NCBI GenBank assembly: GCA_947493175.1
Contig: CANLQD010000009.1
Location: forward strand, 62,001-126,000
Source of the DNA: an uncultured Flavobacteriaceae bacterium
GTDB taxonomy: Bacteria > Bacteroidota > Bacteroidia > Flavobacteriales > Flavobacteriaceae
Length of the DNA stretch: 64,000 bases
Direction of reading: 5' to 3'
The notes beneath the pieces were generated by a model. It was not told where the DNA came from and ran no database searches. It saw nothing but the letters and a program-made list of their open reading frames with translations. A program made the translations under genes and the position numbers. Shown one piece after another: positions 1-9,481 of the stretch. How positions within the stretch are numbered: the stretch's first letter is position 1; each line of letters starts with the position of its first letter.

Positions 1-1551
1 TGGTGCCATAGTTTTTATTTAAATGGGCACAGGTTCACTCCCGGAGTGCACTATGTAGGCCTTTTAGGCGAGGGAGAGGCCACGAACGACCTCTATCGCG
101 GATTGGGAATCGCCAATGACCTAGTTTTCTTTCGAATGAATCCCGATGCCTATGAGCACGTGTGGGTCGGGAAGGAACGTTTCAATTTCCCAGCGAACTT
201 CGACCAACTGATCGAGCGACTGTCCCAACGATTTCCGAAGGAAAAAAAGCGTATTTATAAATACCTCGACCTGACCAGAAAAGTGAGCGAGGAGTTATAT
301 TCGCTGCCATACATCAAGGGGTTTTGGCAGAAATTGACGCTTCCCTACAGAACACGGCATTTTGGAAAGTACGGACTCTTTACCTTACGGCGCGTCATTA
401 ACTGGCACATAAAAGACCCCTTGCTCAAAAACATCCTGAATATTCAGTGTGGTGATCACGGTGTACAACCTAGAAAAGCGGCTTTTGTGCTACACTGCGC
501 ACTCATGTATCATTATTTTCAAGGAGGCTATTACCCCATGGGTGGTGGTGGGGCGCTGATCAAAGCAATGACCAATGCTGTAAAAAGGTATAAGGGGGAG
601 ATACGAACCAGTACCGAAGTAGCCAAAATCTTATTATCTGACGATGCTATTGACAAAAAAGCAATCGGTGTTCAGTTAGCAAACGGTGATCAATTGTTTG
701 CAGATCGTATCATTTCCAATGCGGATGTCGGTATCACCTACCAACAGTTGATCGGTACTGAAAATCTGAGTCAAAAATTACAGAAGAAACTAGCTAAGAC
801 GAAGTATTCCTGTACTTCCTTAATGCTTTTCCTAACCGTGGATATGGATGTAAGGGCAGCGGGGCTCGATTCGGGAAATATTTGGATGATGCCAAATAAG
901 GACGCTGATGATTTCTACGATGAAATTTTGAATACCGATATTACCAAAGGAGAAGCTTTTGAAGGTATGTTCATTAGTTGTACCACCCTGAAGGATCCGG
1001 CCAGTTTCGACGGAAAACACCATACGATAGAAGCAATCACCTTTATTGACTACAGCATTTTTGAAAAATACAAACATGAAAAAGCACAACGCTCCCAAGC
1101 CTATCTGGATTTAAAGGAACGTTTAACACAGAAAATGATCAAGGGTCTTGAAAAAGCGGTACCAGGTGTAAAAGATCACATAGTGCATCAAGAACTGGGC
1201 ACACCGATTACCAACGAATACTATATCAATACTACACGCGGAAATGTTTATGGGACCGAAAAAAGCCTAAAACACATTGGGCCATTTGCCTTCAAGGCCA
1301 AAAGTGAAATTGAGAATCTATACCTCTGTGGTGCCAGTATTCTCTCGCATGGTGTAGCGGGAGCCTCCCATTCCGGTGTCGATACGGCCGCTATAATTTT
1401 AGGATGCCTCCCAGATGATTTAAAAGCACCCCAAGAAGATCAGCATCTAAGGATTTATGAAGCAGAAGACCCATCGGGCTATCCCGAATGGATGCTTGCA
1501 AAAATGAAGGTCAAAAAAGCGCGAGCTGCCGCCAAACTGGAAACCATTTAA
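1..1551 (+). CDS. FAD-dependent phytoene desaturase / retinol saturase-like oxidoreductase (5' partial)
   Basis: The reading frame is open to base 1, so the gene starts upstream and about 516 C-terminal residues are visible; the first GTG at 46 lies inside the protein. The visible part begins close to the motif PGVHYVG, as found downstream of the FAD-binding GxGxxG region in the carotenoid isomerase / all-trans-retinol 13,14-reductase branch of amine-oxidase-like flavoproteins. A glycine-rich stretch YPMGGGGALIKA (about residues 178-189 of the visible part) and the C-terminal LYLCGASILSHGVAGA match the substrate-site and second FAD-contact regions of that family. Such enzymes saturate or desaturate polyene chains. 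No other carotenoid gene is visible, so the substrate is open. It converges on the sulfatase gene, leaving 8 bp between the two stops. Confidence 0.75.
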   Translation, partial: WCHSFYLNGHRFTPGVHYVGLLGEGEATNDLYRGLGIANDLVFFRMNPDAYEHVWVGKERFNFPANFDQLIERLSQRFPKEKKRIYKYLDLTRKVSEELYSLPYIKGFWQKLTLPYRTRHFGKYGLFTLRRVINWHIKDPLLKNILNIQCGDHGVQPRKAAFVLHCALMYHYFQGGYYPMGGGGALIKAMTNAVKRYKGEIRTSTEVAKILLSDDAIDKKAIGVQLANGDQLFADRIISNADVGITYQQLIGTENLSQKLQKKLAKTKYSCTSLMLFLTVDMDVRAAGLDSGNIWMMPNKDADDFYDEILNTDITKGEAFEGMFISCTTLKDPASFDGKHHTIEAITFIDYSIFEKYKHEKAQRSQAYLDLKERLTQKMIKGLEKAVPGVKDHIVHQELGTPITNEYYINTTRGNVYGTEKSLKHIGPFAFKAKSEIENLYLCGASILSHGVAGASHSGVDTAAIILGCLPDDLKAPQEDQHLRIYEAEDPSGYPEWMLAKMKVKKARAAAKLETI

Positions 1552-1559
1552 AGGGTTTA

Positions 1560-3020
1560 TTACTGCTCTTCCCACTTCAATGGATAATCCGCATCGTACC
1601 GATGGGCATCCTTCATATCGTTTTTGAGTTGCTCCACCAATTCAGGATGCGTGTCTACAAGATTGTACTCCTCTTCAGGGTCTGCTATAAGGTTGTACAG
1701 TTCCCAAGTGTCCGCTACAATGTGATGAAGTAGTTTATAATTTCCGCTTCGCACCGCTTGCGCATCATACTCCCTTTCGGCGAACTCCCAATAAAGGTAG
1801 TCGTGTTGCCTTTGTTTGTCGATATCTCCCAACAAGCTTGGCACCAAGGAAATCCCGTCGTTGGGGGGAATCGAATCGTTGCCGGCAAGTTCAGCAAAGG
1901 TGGGGAGCATATCCCAAAAAGCGGAAACGTGTGCCGTTGTGGTGCCCGGTTGAATTTTTCCCTTCCAACGGGCAATAAATGGCACCCGTATGCCTCCTTC
2001 ATACAAATCGCGCTTCATTCCTCTTAATCTTCCGTTGCTATCAAAAAAATGCGGGTCTACGCCACCCTCTTGGTGTGGGCCGTTGTCACTAGTGAAAATA
2101 ACTAGCGTATTTTCGGCGAGATGATGTGTGTCCAAGACATCGAGTATACGACCTACATCAGTGTCCATAAGACTGATTATGGCCGCTTTTGAACGTTCTG
2201 CCTCCGGCCAATCCATTTCCTTGTAGATACCCATATCTGGAACTTCCATACCGTGTTCGGCCACTAATTGACCTTCGTTGTTGGCATGGGGAACGGTCAA
2301 AGGCAGATAGAGGAAAAAAGGTTTTTCCTTCGGTTTTTTCAAAAAACGGAGGGCTTCATTGACAAAGAGGGTATGCGAGTACTCATTTTTCTCCGAAGCG
2401 GCTTGGCCTATTCCCTTTGCATAGCCTTCAGTTGCAACCACCACTTTATTCGATAAGGAAATCTGCTCACCATCCCTTATCAAGTAATCGGGATAGTAAT
2501 TATGCGCTCGTATTTGGTTTAAATAGCCAAAATAGGAATCAAACCCTTGCTTGCTGGGTTCTCCTGATGAACCGACACCACCTAAACCCCATTTTCCGAT
2601 TAGGGCGGTCTCATAACCCGCTTTTTGAAACATATGGGCGATGCTGAAATCGTTTTGGGACAATACATTGTTATTGTTTCCCCGAACCGGTGCGTGACCT
2701 TGATGAAGCCCGGTAAGCAGCGATGCCCTCGAAGGAGCGCAGACCGTATTACCTGCGTAATGATCGGTGAAACGTATCCCATTCTCCGCCATTCCGTCAA
2801 TTCGGGGCGTTCGTATCTTTTGTTGACCATAGCACCCCAAATCTCCATAACCCAAATCATCGGCCAGAATAAAAATCACATTGGGCCTTGACAAAGGAAG
2901 TTCGTTCATTAATTCTTCTTTCGCGCTTTCTTTACAGGAAAAAAGTGTAAAAGAGATTCCTACTGTTATTAAAAACCAACTCAATCTACGGTGGAAGACT
3001 TCGCTTTTCATAAGTGCCAT
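1560..3020 (-). CDS. Exported lipoprotein sulfatase (S1 arylsulfatase family)
   Basis: Formylglycine-dependent sulfatase of 486 residues that should hydrolyse sulfate esters. The N-terminus has a hydrophobic segment ending at lipobox FTLFSC (Cys29), so it is probably an envelope lipoprotein. PNVIFILADDLGYGD (about 46-60) carries the metal-binding Asp pair. CAPSR at 94-98 is the type I CxPSR signature whose Cys becomes formylglycine, and TGLHQGH and TSDNGPH supply further active-site positions. The maturase is not in the window. The start ATG shares its A with the stop of the upstream FAH-family gene (TAATG), so the two are translationally coupled. The substrate cannot be read from sequence; algal sulfated glycans are the usual targets in marine relatives. 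No SusC/D pair is next to it. Confidence 0.9.
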   Translation of the reverse strand: MALMKSEVFHRRLSWFLITVGISFTLFSCKESAKEELMNELPLSRPNVIFILADDLGYGDLGCYGQQKIRTPRIDGMAENGIRFTDHYAGNTVCAPSRASLLTGLHQGHAPVRGNNNNVLSQNDFSIAHMFQKAGYETALIGKWGLGGVGSSGEPSKQGFDSYFGYLNQIRAHNYYPDYLIRDGEQISLSNKVVVATEGYAKGIGQAASEKNEYSHTLFVNEALRFLKKPKEKPFFLYLPLTVPHANNEGQLVAEHGMEVPDMGIYKEMDWPEAERSKAAIISLMDTDVGRILDVLDTHHLAENTLVIFTSDNGPHQEGGVDPHFFDSNGRLRGMKRDLYEGGIRVPFIARWKGKIQPGTTTAHVSAFWDMLPTFAELAGNDSIPPNDGISLVPSLLGDIDKQRQHDYLYWEFAEREYDAQAVRSGNYKLLHHIVADTWELYNLIADPEEEYNLVDTHPELVEQLKNDMKDAHRYDADYPLKWEEQ

Positions 3021-3850
3021 TAACCAACAAAATTAACCAGGGTACCAATATGGTCGATAGCGATGCGCACCTCATCACCTACCTTTAAACTAAAATCGTC
3101 TGGTGGAATAATACCGGTTCCCGTCATGAGAAAACATCCGTTCGGGAATCTACACTCCCGGTACAAATAGCCCACGAGCTCCAAGTGCTTTCGCTTCATT
3201 TGATTTATCGAAATCTGCCCAGAAAACACACTTTTCCCTTCTCGTAGGATGTCCATTTTAATCTGTGTATCGGCAGCGATCGTTTTCCGGGGCACATAAA
3301 TACAAGGTCCTAAAGCTGCACAACCCTCATAGGTCTTTGCCTGTGGAAGGTAGAGCGGATTCTCGCCTTCAATGCTTCTTGAACTCATATCGTTCCCAAT
3401 CGTATATCCTTCGATAGTCCCTTCCGAGCTTATAAAAAGGGTTAATTCCGGCTCGGGAACATCCCAATGGGAATCCTTGCGAATGCGTACGGTTCCTCCA
3501 TAACCGACCGTTCGCTGCGGGGTGGCCTTAAAAAACAATTCAGGTCTTTCAGCGTCGTACACCCGATCATAGAAACTACCTCCCCCAGCTTTTTTTGATT
3601 CTTCCATTCGGGCTTGTTTGCTGCGCATATAGGTTACGCCTGAAGCCCATATCTCCTGACTTCCCATCGGAGGTTCCGTAATGTCGTTCAAAAGGTCGTC
3701 GCTAGTTACTGGCAGGTCTTTGATATCGTCCTGCAGGGCATCGTGCAGATTCATACGATTGATAAAGGCATCCCAATTATCCACTTCCTTCACATAAAGC
3801 TTGTTTTCGTCTCGGATTACCGCTCCGACAGCGGTCTTATAAAGCTGCAT
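3020..3850 (-). CDS. Fumarylacetoacetate hydrolase (FAH) family enzyme
   Basis: FAH-fold enzyme of 276 residues; the family hydrolyses, decarboxylates or dehydrates 2-keto acids with a bound divalent metal. The family core is visible: PEPELTLFIS (metal-binding Glu pair), GYTIGNDMSSRSIEG, then PNGCFLMTGTGIIPPDDFSL with a KVGDEVRI segment near the end. The Asn-Asp-Met/Val-Ser-x-Arg stretch is the classic FAH signature. It is coupled to the sulfatase by a TAATG overlap, suggesting action on a product of sulfated sugar breakdown. Possible roles are 2,4-diketo-3-deoxy-sugar-acid hydrolase or 2-keto-3-deoxy-xylonate dehydratase; the second would make ketoglutarate semialdehyde, the substrate of the dehydrogenase at 9471-11054. 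That link is inference only. Confidence 0.8.
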   Translation of the reverse strand: MQLYKTAVGAVIRDENKLYVKEVDNWDAFINRMNLHDALQDDIKDLPVTSDDLLNDITEPPMGSQEIWASGVTYMRSKQARMEESKKAGGGSFYDRVYDAERPELFFKATPQRTVGYGGTVRIRKDSHWDVPEPELTLFISSEGTIEGYTIGNDMSSRSIEGENPLYLPQAKTYEGCAALGPCIYVPRKTIAADTQIKMDILREGKSVFSGQISINQMKRKHLELVGYLYRECRFPNGCFLMTGTGIIPPDDFSLKVGDEVRIAIDHIGTLVNFVG

Positions 3851-4114
3851 CTTTTATTTTTTCGAGTGTTTCACCCTTAAATATACGTGTTTTCGGGAAA
3901 GATAAAATTCCATGAGACAATGAACTCGTCTTGGTCCTTACCAAAAAACACGCACCAAACTGGATACTTCGCCGGAAGCCATTTGTAAAGTGCGAGGAAA
4001 CAACTGGCCCTGTCAACGGTAACACGTAAAACGAAAAAAGCAGCCGTTCATCAATTTAATATCTTTTCTAAACCCTGTAGACGTTATCCATTTCTAATCG
4101 ATATACATCTCTTT

Positions 4115-4822
4115 ATGGAAAATCATCAAACCCCTAATGTTCAGTTGGTAAGCGAACTTACCGAAGAAGCAAGAGTAACTTTTTACAAAAAGACCTACAC
4201 ACATTTAGCAGGTGCCGTTTTACTATTTATTCTGGTAGAAACGCTCTTCTTTCAAATTGAACCTATCGTTAATTTTGCCTTATCATTAACAGGTGGTATA
4301 AGTTGGTTATTACTTTTGGGCGCCTTTATGTTCGTTACCAATTACGCAGAAAAACTGGCCATACAGAGTAACGACCGAACCATGCACTATGCAGGGCTGG
4401 TTCTTTATGTCATTGCAGAAGCCTTTATCTTCATCCCGCTGATATACATCGCCATGTATATGGCGGGTGATGGGGCCTTTAATATCCTTAACCAAGCTGC
4501 CATTTTAACCTTGTCATTGTTTACAGGTCTTTCGGCCGTAGCATTTTTAACAAAAAAAGATTTTTCATTTTTGAAATCCATCCTCGCTATTGGCTTTGCC
4601 ATTGCATTGGGATTGATCATTGCAGGATCGCTCTTTGGTTTTAACCTAGGCCTGTGGTTCAGTGTAGGTATGGTAGTTCTAGCTTCAGGGTCTATTTTAT
4701 ACCAAACCTCGAATATGATTCATAAGTACCGGCCAAACCAATATGTGGCTGCATCTTTAGGCTTGTTTGCCTCTCTAATGCTATTGTTCTGGTACATTCT
4801 CAGCATTCTTTCGAACGATTGA
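4115..4822 (+). CDS. Bax inhibitor-1 / YccA family membrane protein
   Basis: Integral membrane protein of 235 residues with about seven hydrophobic segments, a typical length for the BI-1/YccA family. Recognisable features are the N-terminal hydrophilic 25 residues, FYKKTYTHLAGAVLLF leading into helix 1, the central GLSAVAFLTKKDFS loop and the C-terminal SILYQTSNMIHKY region. Bacterial members are related to calcium-leak channels (BsYetJ) and to YccA, which modulates FtsH; the role here is not known. It is monocistronic: a strong hairpin terminator follows at 4843-4885 and the next gene has its own upstream region. Confidence 0.85.
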   Translation: MENHQTPNVQLVSELTEEARVTFYKKTYTHLAGAVLLFILVETLFFQIEPIVNFALSLTGGISWLLLLGAFMFVTNYAEKLAIQSNDRTMHYAGLVLYVIAEAFIFIPLIYIAMYMAGDGAFNILNQAAILTLSLFTGLSAVAFLTKKDFSFLKSILAIGFAIALGLIIAGSLFGFNLGLWFSVGMVVLASGSILYQTSNMIHKYRPNQYVAASLGLFASLMLLFWYILSILSND

Positions 4823-4842
4823 ACAGTTGAATCATAAAACCC

Positions 4843-4885
4843 AAAGCCTCGGATTCGCAAAAACAATTCCGAGGCTTTCTTATTC
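4843..4885 (+). terminator. Rho-independent terminator after the BI-1 gene
   Basis: AAAGCCTCGGA at 4843-4853 pairs perfectly with TCCGAGGCTTT at 4868-4878, giving an 11-bp stem with a 14-base loop, followed by a T-rich stretch. It lies 21 bases after the stop codon of the upstream gene. Confidence 0.8.
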
Positions 4886-4935
4886 TTTCTATCTTAAGCC
4901 ATATTACACTCATAGAACAATAAAACTACGGAAAC

Positions 4936-5367
4936 ATGAAAAAATGGTTAACATTTTTCTTACTACTGCCATCATTGAATGGAATGGCACAAACCAAGGA
5001 AGAACAAGACATTAATGCGATCAAAACGATTATGCATCAGCAACAACAGGCATGGTCCAATCATGATTTGGAGGGGTTTATGAAGGGGTATTGGAAATCG
5101 GATTCGCTTACCTACTACAGCAGTGGCAAAGTCACCAAGGGATGGCGGACTACTTTGGACAATTACAAAAAAGGCTATCCCACCAAAGCGACCACAGGAA
5201 AACTCAATTTTCAAATCGATGATATCGGAAAAATAGATGAGGATGCCTACTGGCTAATGGGACAATATTTTCTGAGTAGCGATTCAGGGGATGCCAATGG
5301 TACCTTTATGATTATTTTTAAAAGAATCGATGGGGAATGGAAAATTGTGGCCGATTCGTCTTGCTAA
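4936..5367 (+). CDS. Exported SnoaL-like / DUF4440 protein
   Basis: Protein of 143 residues with a signal peptide (MKKWLTFFLLLPSLNGMAQ, probable cleavage after Ala18). The mature part is one NTF2-like fold: an amphipathic helix IMHQQQQAWSNHDLEGFMKGY is followed by beta-rich sequence ending IIFKRIDGEWKIVADSSC. This layout is typical of DUF4440/SnoaL-like ketosteroid-isomerase relatives, many of them secreted in Bacteroidota with no assigned substrate. I see no strong catalytic signature. Convergent with the hydroxyproline operon; only 11 bp separate the two stops. Confidence 0.75.
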   Translation: MKKWLTFFLLLPSLNGMAQTKEEQDINAIKTIMHQQQQAWSNHDLEGFMKGYWKSDSLTYYSSGKVTKGWRTTLDNYKKGYPTKATTGKLNFQIDDIGKIDEDAYWLMGQYFLSSDSGDANGTFMIIFKRIDGEWKIVADSSC

Positions 5368-5378
5368 TATATCTTTCC

Positions 5379-6626
5379 TTAGAATTTTCTGTCAGGTCGA
5401 AAGGCCGAGATATCCATCGACGTTTTCTTTTCACCAATGACCTCCGATACCAGTTTTCCGGTTGCGGGACCAAGACTCCATCCCATCATCGCATGACCCG
5501 TGGCAACAGTTAGGTTTTGATAAGTCGAAGAACGACCTATATACGGCAATCCATCGGGTGAAACGGGGCGCAGCCCTGTTTGCGCCGCCTCGATTTCTTC
5601 CGGTAATATTTCCAGATCGGGATAGAAAGATGTGGCACCTTTTGCAATCGCAAGTACTCTTTCTTTTCGTATCGTTTTATTAATTCCCGAGAATTCCATG
5701 GTGCCCGCAAAGCGTGTAAAGCCTTTCATTGGTGTAACGGCCATTTTGGCTTCCATTAAAATGGCCGGCATCCCGATTCCGGTAGGTCTTGGAACATTAA
5801 TGCGGTAGCCCTTGCCTGCCTGCAACGGCAATCTAAGATTCATTTTTTTAGATAACCGACCGCTCCATGAGCCTGCTGCCAACACCACCTCATCGGCATT
5901 ATAGCGGTTATTGGTGGTTTGTATATATTGTATTTTTTGCCCATTGATCTTCATATCCAATACTTCTTCATTGGTTTTGACTTCAACGCCGGTAGCTTTT
6001 AAATGCTTCAGTAGCTTGGGCATAACCTCCGTGGGGGTAGTATGTCCATCACATTCATAGTGAATGGCTCCTTTCGCATCCACTTGGATATTCGGTTCTA
6101 TGACCTTCAATTGTGATTGGTTCAGTTCGGTTACTTCCAATCCCAAAAAACTGGCTTTTTGGGCCACTTCCATCTCATGCTCATAAGAAGCATTCGTCTT
6201 GTAAAGCATCAACAGGCCTTTTCTTTCCAACTGAAAATCGCCCAAATCCCCAGAGGCCTTTATACCTTCGAACAATTCCCTACTTAAGATATTAATATCC
6301 TTAATAACGGGAATCGCCTTCGCAACTTTCTCATGCGTCGAAGATTTATGAAAGTACCAAGACCACCTAAAAAAGTCGGTATCCCATCTAGGTTTCATAT
6401 AAAACGGACTAGCCGAATTAAACATCATTTTAAGTCCCATAGTAATCATACCAGGTGCTGCCAAAGGTATGATATGGCTTGGGGTAATATACCCGGCATT
6501 TACAAAAGAGGCGCCAGAGGTAATGTCCGATTTGTCAATGACGGTTACCTGATGGCCTTCTTTCTGCAAAAAATAGGCGGTACTCAGCCCTACGATACCT
6601 CCTCCGATGATGACAACACTTTTCAA
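5379..6626 (-). CDS. FAD-dependent D-amino acid dehydrogenase, probable cis-4-hydroxy-D-proline dehydrogenase
   Basis: DadA/glycine-oxidase-like flavoprotein of 415 residues. The N-terminal Rossmann FAD motif is IIGGGIVGLSTAYFL, followed by the acidic ribose-binding end VTVIDKS; the C-terminal FAD contact is GLRPVSPDGLPYIG and GHAMMGWSLGPATGKL. In hydroxyproline catabolism such a protein oxidises cis-4-hydroxy-D-proline to 1-pyrroline-4-hydroxy-2-carboxylate. It is the last gene of a minus-strand operon whose other members supply the epimerase, deaminase and semialdehyde dehydrogenase, and that context drives the assignment. A 103-bp gap separates it from the epimerase gene upstream. A general D-amino acid dehydrogenase remains possible. 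Confidence 0.82.
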   Translation of the reverse strand: MKSVVIIGGGIVGLSTAYFLQKEGHQVTVIDKSDITSGASFVNAGYITPSHIIPLAAPGMITMGLKMMFNSASPFYMKPRWDTDFFRWSWYFHKSSTHEKVAKAIPVIKDINILSRELFEGIKASGDLGDFQLERKGLLMLYKTNASYEHEMEVAQKASFLGLEVTELNQSQLKVIEPNIQVDAKGAIHYECDGHTTPTEVMPKLLKHLKATGVEVKTNEEVLDMKINGQKIQYIQTTNNRYNADEVVLAAGSWSGRLSKKMNLRLPLQAGKGYRINVPRPTGIGMPAILMEAKMAVTPMKGFTRFAGTMEFSGINKTIRKERVLAIAKGATSFYPDLEILPEEIEAAQTGLRPVSPDGLPYIGRSSTYQNLTVATGHAMMGWSLGPATGKLVSEVIGEKKTSMDISAFRPDRKF

Positions 6627-6729
6627 GATGCTACTTCCTTATGAAATCAATTTAACTAATATGCTTATTGGACATGCGGACGTTGGAGACCGCCGAAAGA
6701 CCAATCTTTACCCTGCCCATTCCTCTTTA

Positions 6730-7737
6730 CTACAGCACCTGAAAACCATGGGCATAGGGATCGTCGTTATCGATAATAATTGTGTTATACCCAAATACCT
6801 TCGCCCAACCCTGAATACTTGGTACGATTGCGGGTTTCCCGTCTAAATCGGTTTCCTCCTCAATTCTACCCACAAATTGGGAACCGATAAAGCTTTCATG
6901 AATAAATTCCTCTCCTATTTTCAACTGTCCCTTAGCATGCCATTGAGCCATACGTGCCGAAGTACCCGTACCACAAGGAGAACGGTCAATAGCTTTGTCC
7001 CCATAAAAAACGGCATTTCGGGCCGTTGCTTTTAAGGAAATAGGGGTTCCAGTCCATAAAATATGGCTTACATTACGGATTGTAGTATCTTCTGGATGCA
7101 CAAAGGCATCGACGTACTTTTCATTGATTTTGGTGCGCACCTCCTGACTAAAACGAATTAATTCGCTTGCCGAAAAATCCTGAATCCCGGAAAAATTTGA
7201 TTGTGGGTCTATAATTGCATAAAAATTTCCTCCGTAGGAAACATCGAAAACCAATTCTCCCAAACCATCACAATCGATACGTAAACCCGATGCCGCCAAG
7301 TAGGATCTTACATTGGTCAGTCGTACCCAATCGACCTTCTCCCCTGTTTGTTGGTAGGTAATTTGCACCAATCCCGCTGGGGTTTCCAAACGTACGCTAC
7401 CTGGTATCTTAGGAAGGATCAACCCCTCTTCTATGCCAATGGTGATTGCCCCAATAGTACCGTGACCGCACATCGGCAAACAACCACTGGTCTCTATGAA
7501 TAATATGCCCAAATCGTTTTTGGGGTCGGTGGGAGGATAAAAAATACTTCCGCTCATCATGTCATGTCCCCGAGGCTCGAACATAAGCCCTTTGCGAATC
7601 CAATCATACTCTTTTAGAAAGTGCTGTCGTTTTTCACTCATTGTGTCACCAAGCAGTTCCGGGCCACCATTTTTAACGACCCTCACGGGATTGCCACAGG
7701 TATGGGCATCGATACAGTTAAACGTACTACGAGCCAT
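6730..7737 (-). CDS. 4-hydroxyproline 2-epimerase (proline racemase family)
   Basis: Proline racemase family protein of 335 residues. Both catalytic cysteines are present: Cys90 in PMCGHGTIGA and Cys255 in DRSPCGTGTSA. Two cysteines indicate a racemase/epimerase rather than trans-3-hydroxyproline dehydratase, where one is replaced by Thr or Ser. N-terminal FNCIDAHTCGNPVRVV is also typical. It converts trans-4-hydroxy-L-proline to cis-4-hydroxy-D-proline, the first step of the pathway encoded by this operon. Its start overlaps the end of the DUF885 gene by 11 bp, supporting co-transcription and translational coupling. Proline racemase proper is less likely given the neighbours. Confidence 0.9.
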   Translation of the reverse strand: MARSTFNCIDAHTCGNPVRVVKNGGPELLGDTMSEKRQHFLKEYDWIRKGLMFEPRGHDMMSGSIFYPPTDPKNDLGILFIETSGCLPMCGHGTIGAITIGIEEGLILPKIPGSVRLETPAGLVQITYQQTGEKVDWVRLTNVRSYLAASGLRIDCDGLGELVFDVSYGGNFYAIIDPQSNFSGIQDFSASELIRFSQEVRTKINEKYVDAFVHPEDTTIRNVSHILWTGTPISLKATARNAVFYGDKAIDRSPCGTGTSARMAQWHAKGQLKIGEEFIHESFIGSQFVGRIEEETDLDGKPAIVPSIQGWAKVFGYNTIIIDNDDPYAHGFQVL

Positions 7738-9481
7738 TTCCTACTTTTTCGATGTAGTTATTAATACGATCCTCTAAAATGGCCAAGGTAACGGTCCCCT
7801 GCCCTAGTATTACCTCATGAAACTCCCTGACATCAAATTTTGAACCCAACTCAGCCTCTGCTTTTTTTCGCAGTTCCCGAATCTTTAGCTCTCCAATCTT
7901 GTAGGATAGTGCTTGTCCCGGCCATGAAATATATCGATCGGTTTCCGTATTGATTTCATGAAGGGACAGAGCCGTGTTAGAAGCCAAAAAATCGACTACC
8001 TGTTCGCGTGTCCATCCCTTCGCATGAATTCCGGTATCTACGACCAGCCGGCAAGCACGCCACATCTCATAGGTGAACTTTCCAAAATGTTCGTACGGGG
8101 TGGTATACATTCCCATTTCTTCTGCCAAAAACTCGGTATACAGCCCCCATCCCTCTCCATAAGCAGACAGGTACAGGTCTTTTCGAAACTGAGGAATACT
8201 ATCTCCCAATTCTGCATTCAATGCGCCCTGAAGGTGGTGACCGGGAACGGCTTCGTGTACGGTTAGCGAGGGCAACGTATAAAGGGTTCTACTGGGCAAA
8301 TCGTAGGTATTCACCCAATAATAACCAGGGTCGGTACTATTGTTTTCTGTACCTACATAGCGCCCGCCCGTATATTTAGGGGCCATGGCATCCGGTACGG
8401 GAGCGACCCCATAAGGTTTTCTAGGTAGGGTCTTGAAAAAACGGGGCAATTGTTCATCTGCCCGTTTGGCCATATCCCGTGCGATCATTAATAACTCCCG
8501 AGGGGTTTTGGCATAGAACTGCCCATCGGTTCGTAGAAATACCAAAAAATCGGCAAAGCTGCCTTCAAATTCCAGTTCCGCGATTATTTTTTCCATTTCA
8601 GACCTGATTCTGGCAACCTCCTTCAGTCCTATTTGATGAATATCTTCTGCAGTATAGTTACTACTAGTCGTGTAAAAGTTAATACGATTCTGATAGTATT
8701 CCATTCCCCCCGGCGTTTCGGAGACACCAATCGAGGTGCGTGTCTTGGGAAGGTACTCTTGTTCAAAAAAAGACTTGATCCGCTTGAACTGGGGTATTAC
8801 TTTCAATTCAACAACCTTTTTGGCCGCAACAATAATAGAATCCCGGATCCCTTCTGAAAGCCCATCGGGAAGTTTCTTGAAAGGAGAAAAATAGTAGCTA
8901 TCCTCGTAGCTTTCTACAATATGGTCGTTATAGGTACTTTCATAGCCCTCAAAAATGATTCGTGGTTGCGATACCCCTTTTTTAAGCCCCTCGCGCAAAT
9001 TTACCAAATGTTGATCGACGAAATCAGGAAGGGCATTTAGTTTATTGAGGTACTTCTTTACCTGTTCATAATTCGTTAATGGGCGAACGTGATAAGTTAG
9101 ACTACTGTGAAAACCAGCGTCGGATAGCAAAGGATTCAGGTAGCGTTCGTAGTTGAAGTAATCTATTTTATCCTTTAAAACAAACTGTAACAACTCCAGG
9201 GATATTTGATTGGTCTCGATAAGGTCTTCGCGATCGATTTTTTCGAGGGACCGTAGCAGTTTTTCTGCAAATGTTGCCTCTGCCTGATAATACTTCTTTG
9301 TGTAGAGCCCCAACGGATATGCTTCTTCGTCATAACCTTCATGATCTTCGTATTCCTTGATGGCCAATTGCAAAATCGCAGCGTTGTCCTTTGTAGGTTC
9401 GGCACACTGGATGAAAAGAAACATAAAAACGAACAACAATAGCTTTAGACCGGTAGTATTGATTTGAATTTTACAATGCAT
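7727..9481 (-). CDS. DUF885 family peptidase-like lipoprotein
   Basis: Protein of 584 residues from the chosen ATG at 9481 (an ATG at 9496 is in frame but less suitable). The N-terminus is a lipoprotein signal with lipobox FLFIQC, so it is probably exported and envelope-attached. The body is DUF885, a family with metallopeptidase features; HEAVPGHH at about 409-416 is the HExxxGHH-type zinc motif and a second acidic cluster, GEGWGLYTEFLAEEMG, follows. It lies inside the hydroxyproline operon, overlapping both neighbours by 11 bp. The inference is that it releases hydroxyproline-containing amino acids or dipeptides from collagen-like peptides; no family knowledge proves that substrate. Confidence 0.8.
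   Translation of the reverse strand: MHCKIQINTTGLKLLLFVFMFLFIQCAEPTKDNAAILQLAIKEYEDHEGYDEEAYPLGLYTKKYYQAEATFAEKLLRSLEKIDREDLIETNQISLELLQFVLKDKIDYFNYERYLNPLLSDAGFHSSLTYHVRPLTNYEQVKKYLNKLNALPDFVDQHLVNLREGLKKGVSQPRIIFEGYESTYNDHIVESYEDSYYFSPFKKLPDGLSEGIRDSIIVAAKKVVELKVIPQFKRIKSFFEQEYLPKTRTSIGVSETPGGMEYYQNRINFYTTSSNYTAEDIHQIGLKEVARIRSEMEKIIAELEFEGSFADFLVFLRTDGQFYAKTPRELLMIARDMAKRADEQLPRFFKTLPRKPYGVAPVPDAMAPKYTGGRYVGTENNSTDPGYYWVNTYDLPSRTLYTLPSLTVHEAVPGHHLQGALNAELGDSIPQFRKDLYLSAYGEGWGLYTEFLAEEMGMYTTPYEHFGKFTYEMWRACRLVVDTGIHAKGWTREQVVDFLASNTALSLHEINTETDRYISWPGQALSYKIGELKIRELRKKAEAELGSKFDVREFHEVILGQGTVTLAILEDRINNYIEKVGNGS

Noticed and set aside
1488..1733. An 81-codon plus-strand ORF crossing from the oxidoreductase into the sulfatase gene region.
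   Set aside because: It is a shadow in another frame of two well-supported genes on both strands.
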